From contig JANYES010000011.1 in NCBI GenBank assembly GCA_025362975.1, positions 1 through 64,000 of the forward strand: a stretch of DNA of 64,000 nt. The letters are read 5' to 3'. A program made the translations under genes and the position numbers. Shown here piece by piece: positions 39,072 through 45,704 of the stretch. This DNA is from Alphaproteobacteria bacterium. Its GTDB lineage: Bacteria; Pseudomonadota; Alphaproteobacteria; Rickettsiales; SXRF01. Every line of letters starts with the position of its first letter. Position 1 is the first letter of the stretch. Below the pieces are notes generated by a model. That model made no database searches. It was given only the letters and a program-made list of their open reading frames with translations, and was not told the DNA's origin.

Positions 39072-39437
39072 TCACTCCCACTCAAGGGCGCCTTTTTTCC
39101 ACTCGTACAAGAACCCGACGGTCAGTACGAACAAGAACCCTATCATCGACCAGAAACCGGCAACGCCGATTTTGCCGAGCGATATGGCCCACGGGAAAAG
39201 GAATGCCACCTCAAGGTCGAAAATAATGAAGAGAATGGCAACGAGATAAAAGCGAACGTCGAAACGGCCGCGAGCGTCGCCGAAGGCTTCGAAACCGCAC
39301 TCATATGCGGACGTTTTTTCGGTGTCGGGCTTCTGGTTGCCGATGATCATTGGCAAGAACACCATTACGACGGCGAGGCCGCCAGCGATGGCTAGAAAAA
39401 CCAGAATAGGGAAATAACTTGCGACGACTTGATCCAT
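39072..39437 (-). CDS. nuoA: NADH-quinone oxidoreductase subunit A
   Basis: Three-helix membrane subunit of complex I (121 residues, ND3 equivalent). The conserved loop [12 protein letters not shown], with the Cys that reports the active/deactive transition in mitochondria, is followed by [19 protein letters not shown]. It is the first gene of the operon; the ATG at 39437 lies about 22 bp downstream of the expected transcription start of the promoter at 39466-39494. Confidence 0.96.
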   Translation of the reverse strand: MDQVVASYFPILVFLAIAGGLAVVMVFLPMIIGNQKPDTEKTSAYECGFEAFGDARGRFDVRFYLVAILFIIFDLEVAFLFPWAISLGKIGVAGFWSMIGFLFVLTVGFLYEWKKGALEWE

Positions 39438-39465
39438 GACTTTGAGACCCAATATTTAAAGGCTT

Positions 39466-39494
39466 TTTATAGCGAGTTTCCGCAAGGATTACAA
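39466..39494 (-). promoter_or_regulatory. Probable sigma-70-type promoter of the nuo operon
   Basis: Read on the minus strand, TTGTAA (39489-39494) and TATAAA (39466-39471) are separated by exactly 17 bp, and the nuoA ATG begins 28 bp after the -10. It is the only good promoter seen ahead of the 18-kb nuo block. Confidence 0.65.
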
Positions 39495-39579
39495 AAGGAA
39501 AATTTAATCATTGGCGGCAGATTAAAAGCGGTCCGGTTATGTATTTACGATTATTAATGAATCAGTGTTATATGGCGGT

Positions 39580-39935
39580 TTACTTGGCTGGCAGCGGCTC
39601 GGGGATTGTGGACGCTACGATGCGCCACCGGCCATTTTTTTTGGCTCATATTCGCATGAAATTCAGGGTAAGTGAGGCTTTGTTGTTTTCAAAGCTGCCG
39701 GTGCAGCTGAGCGCGACGTAGTCAGCGTGGTCGATCAGCAAGTAATTGCTCATGCCGACTCTGGTGAATTTGGGGCCGTTATTCGTGCGGTGCGCTCGAG
39801 CATCTTGGCTTTAGCGAACATGCCGCCGAGCAGCGCGTCGTCATCGATGTATTGCTGGAAAAAGTCCGGGTCGGGAGCCAGTTCAGCCAGCCGCATTTGC
39901 TCTTCGAGCGCCATGATTTCGCTTTTGTTGTCCAT
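39580..39935 (-). pseudogene. Degenerate SnoaL/NTF2-like (DUF4440-type) gene
   Basis: The start (MALEEQMRLAELAPDPDFF) is typical of the SnoaL/DUF4440 family. The frame is lost near 39770; the continuation appears in another frame (FTRVGMSNYLLIDHADYVAL, then SLTLNFMRI), which is broken by an in-frame TGA before AKKNGRWRIVASTIPEPLP. One frameshift plus one nonsense change in a about 118-codon gene argue for a dead gene rather than a sequencing slip. Confidence 0.7.
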
Positions 39936-40357
39936 GCCTGCCTTTTATTTTTGCGGCTTCCTGGTCTTTTTCAAAAATCAGATCGATATCGCTACCGGCG
40001 GAAAACTGCTGTAAAATGGCGGTGGGGTCGGATTTTCGCCTGAAGCTGGTATCGCCCGAGAGGCTGACGCCGATCGTGTCGCCGTTGGCGGTGATAACGA
40101 CGGGTTTGAGCGCGTCATTGCTGGCCACTTGCACTGTATTGGTTTTGTTTCTTCCTCGAACGTGACATGCAGGGTGCAGCTGAAATTGCCTTACTTGGTG
40201 AGAGTGGAGACTTCCTCGAACTTGGCGCGTGTGCCAAGTTCGGTAGGGGCGGATAGCTCGAGAATGAGGGCATCGGAATGTTCTGGTCCGGCAAGACCTG
40301 CTGCAGCGTTGGCGATTTATCTTCAAGACCGGGGTTAAGCTTAAGTGAAGCTTGCAT
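39936..40357 (-). pseudogene. Degenerate coding region of unknown family
   Basis: Pieces in two or three minus-strand frames read like one protein: DALILELSAPTELGTRAKFE, STLTK followed by a stop, GNFSCTLHVTFEEETKP, then after a shift NDALKPVVITANGDTIGVSL and SAGSDIDLIFEKDQEAAK. No single frame covers it. It overlaps or abuts the start of the broken SnoaL-like gene. I do not recognise the family. Confidence 0.5.
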
Positions 40358-40400
40358 GAGATCTAATAAGCTATTGACAATAATTGTATAAATAGGAATA

Positions 40401-40455
40401 GGGGAGTGAACGAGGCTAGAACCCGCTACCTTCGGCGTGGCGCGCAGGGCGCTCT
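40401..40455 (-). pseudogene. Decayed tRNA-Asp copy
   Basis: The T-arm, variable region and anticodon-stem portion of the intact tRNA-Asp about 100 bp away are recognisable here (for example AACCCGCTACCTTCGGCGTG against AACCCGCGACCTTCGGCGTG). The anticodon position has changed, and the D-arm and 5' acceptor are missing. Confidence 0.75.
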
Positions 40456-40498
40456 TTTATTTTGTAACTCACGCCGATACCCGCAAGCGTGAGAGAAG

Positions 40499-40575
40499 TG
40501 GCGGGAGTGACGGGGCTCGAACCCGCGACCTTCGGCGTGACAGGCCGACGCTCTAACCAACTGAGCTACACCCCC
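40499..40575 (-). tRNA. tRNA-Asp (GTC)
   Basis: A complete 77-nt cloverleaf on the minus strand with encoded CCA. The acceptor is GGGGGTG / CACTCCC, the anticodon loop CTGTCAC gives GTC, and the T-loop is TTCGAGC. Confidence 0.96.
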
Positions 40576-40615
40576 GCAAAAGAAGTGTTATATTTCTGTT
40601 CGTTAAGTCAAAGAG

Positions 40616-40692
40616 TGGTGGGCGCTGAGAGACTCGAACTCCCGACCCTCTCGGTGTAAACGAGATGCTCTAACCAACTGAGCTAAGCGCCC
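40616..40692 (-). tRNA. tRNA-Val (TAC)
   Basis: A complete 77-nt cloverleaf on the minus strand with encoded CCA. The acceptor is GGGCGCT / AGCGCCC, the anticodon loop TTTACAC gives TAC, and the T-loop is TTCGAGT. It precedes tRNA-Asp in transcription order, so the two are likely one transcript following hupB. Confidence 0.96.
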
Positions 40693-40802
40693 GTTCCTTA
40701 CGAACAGAAGTGGGTTTCTACTATTTTTTTCTCTCCAATGCAACAGGTGAAAATGATTTTTTCACATTTTTCCCGGTTTTATGCAAGCGGCAGGTAAAAA
40801 AC

Positions 40803-40842
40803 AAAAAAAGGCGCCCGGGTTTGCTCCAGGCGCCTCTTTTTT
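40803..40842 (-). terminator. Rho-independent terminator of hupB
   Basis: A ten-base-pair stem (AGGCGCCTGG / CCGGGCGCCT on the minus strand, one G-T pair) with a 7-nt loop, followed by a run of seven T. It lies 16 bp past the hupB stop. Confidence 0.85.
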
Positions 40843-40857
40843 CTGTAGAAAACTTAG

Positions 40858-41154
40858 TTAAGCAGCTTTCTTTTTCGAGGTCTTGTTAACCACTTCGGTC
40901 AGCGCTTTGCCGGGTTTGAATTTCGGCTTATTGGAAGCAGCGATTTTGATCACTGCGCCGGTGCGCGGGTTGCGGCCTTCGGTCGCTTTGCGATGTACCA
41001 CTGCGAAGGTGCCGAAACCAACGAGACGGATTTCGTCGCCTTTGGAGAGGGCTTTGGAGATAACGGCGATGAATGCGTCAATCGCTTCAGCTGCTTTAGC
41101 TTTGGTGAGATCGGTTTTGTCTGCTACTTCTGCAATCAGTTCATTCTTGTTCAT
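40858..41154 (-). CDS. hupB: DNA-binding protein HU
   Basis: Nucleoid-associated HU of 98 residues. It begins MNKNELIAEVADKT and carries the DNA-arm signature GRNPRTGAVIKIAASNKPKF, ending in a Lys/Ala tail. A strong extended -10 promoter lies upstream and a strong terminator downstream, so it is a monocistronic, highly expressed unit. The position between clpX and the tRNAs/nuo block matches many Alphaproteobacteria, except that lon is displaced here. Confidence 0.97.
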   Translation of the reverse strand: MNKNELIAEVADKTDLTKAKAAEAIDAFIAVISKALSKGDEIRLVGFGTFAVVHRKATEGRNPRTGAVIKIAASNKPKFKPGKALTEVVNKTSKKKAA

Positions 41155-41177
41155 TTTTAACTCCCTCGTTGCGTTTT

Positions 41178-41183
41178 ATTATA
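41178..41183 (-). promoter_or_regulatory. Extended -10 element of the hupB promoter
   Basis: On the minus strand the sequence TGTTATAAT gives a perfect TATAAT preceded by the TG of an extended -10. No good -35 is seen at 16-18 bp. The hupB ATG follows 23 bp downstream with AGGGAG as ribosome binding site. Confidence 0.6.
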
Positions 41184-41540
41184 ACACTGCAACCCGTGAA
41201 CTGACCTTCAATTCACTCGTCAACTGCAAGCTACGACCCAAATCAAGCATGGAAAAAAGTAAATGTAAACTCAATTCCATACCGTTGAATTTTTTTTCTT
41301 CGCAACGCCGCGCTGAGCCTATGTTTTTGGGCATTGCTTATCTTAACGCATGAATAAATGAAAATTGGAAATTGCTGTAAGTCGCAGAAAACATAGAGTT
41401 TAGCGCGTTACAATTTTGCACGATTTTATCCGATGTTATTGTAGGGTTACTCAATTTTAGTACATGCGCGATGATGCATGCGTGGATCATTTAGGTGTTC
41501 ATGCGGAAAAAAATCGATTTGCGTCATGAGCGCGCGACCT

Positions 41541-41580
41541 GCATAAACGAAAAACGATGGGCATAAACGAAAAAGGGATG
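41541..41580. repeat. Two tandem 20-bp direct repeats
   Basis: GCATAAACGAAAAACGATGG (41541-41560) is followed at once by GCATAAACGAAAAAGGGATG (41561-41580); the first 14 bases are identical. The second copy runs into the clpX terminator hairpin. The rest of the 41184-41625 intergenic space is AT-rich and holds nothing else I can name. Confidence 0.6.
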
Positions 41581-41603
41581 ACATTGCTGTCACCCCTTTT
41601 CCT
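41566..41603 (-). terminator. Rho-independent terminator of clpX
   Basis: A 13-bp stem with a single mismatch (AAAAGGGGTGACA / TGTCATCCCTTTT on the minus strand) and a 4-nt loop, ending in T-rich sequence, 23 bp past the clpX stop. Confidence 0.75.
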
Positions 41604-41625
41604 TATTTTTATTCGCAATTTGCGA

Positions 41626-42903
41626 TCAGTGCGGCTGCGGTTTTTTGCTATCGCGTTTGCTGTCGGAGTGCACAATTACCGGCGCGCTTCCATTGTCGAC
41701 CACATCGGCGTTGATGATGACTTCTTCGACGTTAACCATCGAGGGAAGTTCATACATCAGTTCGAGCAGTATGCTTTCAAGAATGGCGCGCAGACCGCGA
41801 GCACCGGTTTTGCGTTTAATGGCGCGCAGGGCAACTGCCTTGAGTGCGTCATCAGAGAAACGAAGGCGTACGCCTTCCATTTCGAAGAGCTTCGCATACT
41901 GTTTGACGAGCGCATTTTTCGGTTCGGTGAGAATCGAGATAAGCGCGGGTTCGTCGAGATCGGTCAGCGTTGCGATGATCGGCAGGCGGCCCACGAATTC
42001 AGGAATAAGGCCGAATTTCAGCAGATCTTCCGGTTCAACTTTGGCGAACAAATCGCCGATGCGCTGGTTCTCGGTCGAGCGCACGTCGGCGCCGAAGCCG
42101 ATGGCGGTACCTTTACCGCGCGCTGCGATAATCTTGTCGAGGCCGGAGAATGCGCCGCCGACAATGAACAAGATGTTCGCCGTATCCACCTGCAGAAATT
42201 CCTGCTGCGGATGTTTGCGGCCACCTTGCGGCGGAACGGAGGCGACGGTGCCTTCCATGATCTTAAGCAATGCTTGCTGCACGCCCTCGCCCGATACGTC
42301 ACGGGTAATGGAGGGGTTGTCTGACTTGCGGGAGATTTTATCAACTTCATCGATGTAGACTATACCGCGCTGGGCGCGTTCGACGTTGTAATCAGCCGCC
42401 TGAAGGAGGCGCAGGATGATGTTTTCCACGTCTTCACCGACATAACCGGCTTCGGTCAGTGTCGTAGCGTCTGCCATTGTGAAGGGAACGTCGAGAATGC
42501 GCGCTAGAGTCTGGGCGAGCAACGTCTTGCCCGAGCCGGTAGGCCCGATGAGCAGGATGTTGGATTTAGCCAGTTCCACGTCGGAATTCTTTTCGAGCAG
42601 CGAAATGCGCTTGTAGTGGTTGTGTACGGCTACGGAGAGGACTTTCTTAGCCTTTTCCTGACCGATGACGTAATCGTCCAGCACTTTGCGAATGTCGGCC
42701 GGTTTGGCGATATCGTCGCCTTCCTTGGCCAGCACGCCCTTATCGGCGGCGCGGATGATGTCCATGCACAATACGACGCATTCGTCGCAGATGAATACGG
42801 TCGGGCCTGCGATGAGCTTGCGCACCTCGTGTTCGCTTTTGCCGCAGAACGAGCAATAACGCGTATTTTTTGAAGATTCCCTGCCGCTGCCTGTTTTAGT
42901 CAC
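41626..42903 (-). CDS. clpX: ATP-dependent Clp protease ATP-binding subunit ClpX
   Basis: Hexameric AAA+ unfoldase that feeds ClpP. The N-terminal zinc domain has Cys17, Cys20, Cys39 and Cys42 (CSFC, CDEC). Walker A is [15 protein letters not shown], Walker B is VYIDEVDKI, and the substrate pore loop GYVGEDVE is present. The length of 425 is standard. A MAPEG gene lies between clpP and clpX, which are usually adjacent. In Alphaproteobacteria ClpXP drives the cell cycle through CtrA degradation, relevant to the divL gene further on. Confidence 0.97.
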   Translation of the reverse strand: MTKTGSGRESSKNTRYCSFCGKSEHEVRKLIAGPTVFICDECVVLCMDIIRAADKGVLAKEGDDIAKPADIRKVLDDYVIGQEKAKKVLSVAVHNHYKRISLLEKNSDVELAKSNILLIGPTGSGKTLLAQTLARILDVPFTMADATTLTEAGYVGEDVENIILRLLQAADYNVERAQRGIVYIDEVDKISRKSDNPSITRDVSGEGVQQALLKIMEGTVASVPPQGGRKHPQQEFLQVDTANILFIVGGAFSGLDKIIAARGKGTAIGFGADVRSTENQRIGDLFAKVEPEDLLKFGLIPEFVGRLPIIATLTDLDEPALISILTEPKNALVKQYAKLFEMEGVRLRFSDDALKAVALRAIKRKTGARGLRAILESILLELMYELPSMVNVEEVIINADVVDNGSAPVIVHSDSKRDSKKPQPH

Positions 42904-42973
42904 ATTAACCTCGTTAAAAGATTATATAGTATATATGGTGGTCGTAAGTAAGTATTCAATACCGAGTGTTGAT

Positions 42974-43357
42974 TCACATCCTTACAAGAGCACCGATAAT
43001 GCCTCCAAGCAACAGAATAATTGCCGAAAACGCACTTATTAAGAAACCTTTATGCCGTTTTGACGCATCCACGTAATAAGCGCGGGCATAGATGATACGC
43101 CCGGCTATCCAGAGTGCGCCTAAAGCAGCCGCCGCTTCGTCATTTACATTCATAGCAAAGATCCAGAGGGCCGGTAAGAAGAAAGCCATCTGCTCCAGCG
43201 TATTCATCTGGACGCGGTAAACGCGCTCAAATGCGATGTTGCCGACGGTGGCGGGAGCCGCCACGTTGTATTTGTCGCGTGCCTTACCAACATTAAACAC
43301 GAGCGCCTGATAGGTGCAGAGCGCGGCCGCGGTAACGATGGTAGTGCACACGAACAT
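42974..43357 (-). CDS. MAPEG-family membrane protein inserted between clpP and clpX
   Basis: A 127-residue protein with four hydrophobic helices and the MAPEG signature: FERVYRVQMNTLEQMAFFLP, then GRIIYARAYYVDASKRHKGF. Eukaryotic members are glutathione-dependent enzymes; bacterial members are mostly uncharacterised. The conserved Arg and Tyr of the glutathione site region appear present. It begins 5 bp after the clpP stop, so it is co-transcribed with clpP, and clpX follows after 70 bp. There is no known reason for it to be linked to Clp. Confidence 0.88.
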   Translation of the reverse strand: MFVCTTIVTAAALCTYQALVFNVGKARDKYNVAAPATVGNIAFERVYRVQMNTLEQMAFFLPALWIFAMNVNDEAAAALGALWIAGRIIYARAYYVDASKRHKGFLISAFSAIILLLGGIIGALVRM

Positions 43358-43362
43358 AGTCT

Positions 43363-44007
43363 TTATTTCGATTTCTTATCCGTAATCTCGTCGCTACTGA
43401 TGCGCTTGTCCACGATCTGGTCGATCAGGCCGAATTCTTTGGCCATTTCGGCAGACATGAAGTTGTCGCGTTCCATGTTCTTTTCAACATTGGCGATTTT
43501 CTGGCCAGTGTGCTTCACATAGATCTGGTTGAGGCGAGCTTTCAAGGAAAGGATTTCCTTGGCGTGGATTTCGATATCGGTCGCCTGGCCGGAGTATCCG
43601 CCGGACGGCTGATGGATCATGATACGGGAGTTAGGCAGGGAATAACGCATGCCCGGCTCACCTGCGGTCAACAGCAGCGAACCCATCGAAGCGGCCTGGC
43701 CAAAGCACAGGGTCGACACTTTCGGACGGATGTACTGCATGGTGTCGTAGATCGACAGACCCGAGGTGACGATGCCACCGGGGGAGTTGATGTACATGAA
43801 GATTTCCTTGTCCGGATTTTCGGATTCGAGGAAAAGCAGCTGCGCGCAAATCAGCGAAGCCATGTGATCTTCCACAGGACCCACCAAGAAAATGATGCGT
43901 TCTTTAAGCAAACGCGAATAAATATCGAAGGAGCGTTCGCCGCGTGCGGTCTGCTCGATAACGATAGGAACGAGCATGCCGCTGTAAACGTCAAGAATAT
44001 CTGCCAT
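43363..44007 (-). CDS. clpP: ATP-dependent Clp protease proteolytic subunit ClpP
   Basis: Serine protease of the ClpXP/ClpAP machine, 214 residues. The catalytic Ser107 is in GQAASMGS, His132 in MIHQPSGG, and Asp in the [12 protein letters not shown] segment. It lies downstream of tig with an 80-bp gap that contains an AT-rich inverted repeat around TTCCTTATTAAGGGAA. Confidence 0.97.
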   Translation of the reverse strand: MADILDVYSGMLVPIVIEQTARGERSFDIYSRLLKERIIFLVGPVEDHMASLICAQLLFLESENPDKEIFMYINSPGGIVTSGLSIYDTMQYIRPKVSTLCFGQAASMGSLLLTAGEPGMRYSLPNSRIMIHQPSGGYSGQATDIEIHAKEILSLKARLNQIYVKHTGQKIANVEKNMERDNFMSAEMAKEFGLIDQIVDKRISSDEITDKKSK

Positions 44008-44087
44008 AAACCTGCCTTAAATAATTAAAAAGTTTGTACTATTAACCTGTGTAGCGGCCAAAAGTTAATTATTCCTTATTAAGGGAA

Positions 44088-45533
44088 TTATTTATTCGCT
44101 TTCTTTTTGGCAGATGCCTTTTGGGCGCTGTCACCCGTCTTCTCATCGGCATCGGATTTGACGTCTTCCTTAGGTTTTTTAGAAGATTTGGCCGGTTTAG
44201 CTGTCTGGTTGTCGTTACCATCCTCATCTTCTTCGGTAAGCTCTTCAAGAGACACTTTCTTATCGTTGAAGGCTACCTTGTCTAATATAAAGTCCACGGC
44301 CTTTTCTTCAAGTATCGGCCCGCGTAAATCTTCAACGCGCTCCGGATTCTTGCGATAAAAGTCCATCACCTTGTTTTCCTGGCCCGGGTACATGCTGGCT
44401 TGCTGCATGATGGCGCGGGTCATTTCTTCACGGCTGATCTGGATTTTGTTGCGGGTGCCGACATCGGCGAGCAGCAGCCCGAGTTTAACGCGGCGCTTGG
44501 CGATTTCGGTGTATTCGACTTTGAGTTCATCGTCGGATTTGCCTTCGAGCGATTCGTCGCCTTGTTTTTTAGCTTCGAGGAGGCGTTCCCAGATGGAGCG
44601 GAACTCCATGTCCACCATGCCCTGCGGCAAGTCGACGTCGTACTTGGTTTCGAGGATATCGAAGAGTTCTTTTTTGAGATGGTTGCGAACGATCTGTTCG
44701 TATTCTTTCGACATCTGGCCCTTGACGGTGTCGCGGAAGGCAGCAGCGTCGGTGAAGCCTTTTTCTTTGACAAACTCGTCGTTGATGATGGCTGGTTCTT
44801 TTTTGAGAACGGCATGAACTTTGACTTCGAATACGGCTTCTTTACCCGCGAGGTCACCGCTTGGATAATCCGCCGGGAAAGTCACGACGACTTTGCAATC
44901 ATCGCCTTCTTTAGCGCCGATGAGCTGTTGTTCGAAGCCCTGAATGAATTGGCCGCTGCCGAGTTCGAGGCTGAAGTTGGTGGCGGTGCCGCCTTTGAAG
45001 GCGACGCCGTCAAGCATGCCTTTGAAGTCGATGGTCAGCACGTTGCCATCAACGGCGATGGCGTCTTTGCCGGCAGACACGAGGGTCGGATTGCGTTCGG
45101 CGATGGTGGCGAGGGTTTTTTCGAGGTCGGCATCGGCGATCTCGAAAGTTTTGCGTTCCAGCTTGATTTTGCTGAAGTCGATTTCCGGCATGTCCGGGAA
45201 CACTTCAAAATCAACGGTGAAAGCGAGGTCGCCGCCATCTTCGTATGCTTCGATATTCACCGACGGGGTCAGCGTGGGGCGGAAATTCTTTTCGGTAACG
45301 AAGTCGTTGGTCGCCTGATTGATCACCTGTTTCAGCACGTCGCCCTGCACGCTTTTACCATAGCGCTGGTGGAGGATTTTCATCGGGATGAAACCGGGGC
45401 GGAAGCCGGGGATTTTCACCTGTTCGCCAGCGGCGCGCAGTTCCACTTCCATTTGCGACTGAATGCGCGCTGCATCCACCACGATTTTGTATTTCTTCTT
45501 AAGGCCTTCCGACGAAACTTCCGTAACCTGCAT
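44088..45533 (-). CDS. tig: Trigger factor
   Basis: Ribosome-associated chaperone and prolyl isomerase, 481 residues. The N-terminal ribosome-binding loop is in PGFRPGFIPMKILHQRYG. The FKBP-type domain (about 165-245) contains GSGQFIQGFEQQLIGAKEGD. The C-terminal chaperone arms follow. A Lys/Ser/Asp-rich disordered tail of about 55 residues is longer than in E. coli. The tig-clpP-clpX order is the classic one. Confidence 0.96.
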   Translation of the reverse strand: MQVTEVSSEGLKKKYKIVVDAARIQSQMEVELRAAGEQVKIPGFRPGFIPMKILHQRYGKSVQGDVLKQVINQATNDFVTEKNFRPTLTPSVNIEAYEDGGDLAFTVDFEVFPDMPEIDFSKIKLERKTFEIADADLEKTLATIAERNPTLVSAGKDAIAVDGNVLTIDFKGMLDGVAFKGGTATNFSLELGSGQFIQGFEQQLIGAKEGDDCKVVVTFPADYPSGDLAGKEAVFEVKVHAVLKKEPAIINDEFVKEKGFTDAAAFRDTVKGQMSKEYEQIVRNHLKKELFDILETKYDVDLPQGMVDMEFRSIWERLLEAKKQGDESLEGKSDDELKVEYTEIAKRRVKLGLLLADVGTRNKIQISREEMTRAIMQQASMYPGQENKVMDFYRKNPERVEDLRGPILEEKAVDFILDKVAFNDKKVSLEELTEEDEDGNDNQTAKPAKSSKKPKEDVKSDADEKTGDSAQKASAKKKANK

Positions 45534-45704
45534 GGGATCTATCTCTTTGTGATTTTCGCCCGCGAATAACCTGTGACAGTTTTGGCGGGGTTTGGTTAAT
45601 GACTAATCGAACCTAAGGGGAAACCACAATACGGATCAAAAGGCAAATAGTTTATGCGCAAGGGCAATGCGACGAAACTGTGGATAAATGAGAAATAGCA
45701 TGGC

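Noticed and set aside
40468-40493. Hairpin CTCACGC...GCGTGAG between the tRNA-Asp gene and its decayed copy, as a terminator
   Set aside because: A 7-bp stem with a 12-nt loop and no T tract on the minus strand; it could be a processing structure, but nothing supports termination.
44040-44087. Terminator between tig and clpP (AT-rich inverted repeat TTCCTTATTAAGGGAA)
   Set aside because: The stem is short, AT-rich and lacks a following T run on the minus strand, so transcription probably continues into clpP.
44400-45569. 389-codon plus-strand frame antisense to tig
   Set aside because: It covers the trigger factor gene in the opposite strand, rich in Phe/Glu/Asp/Ala from complementary codons; not a real gene.
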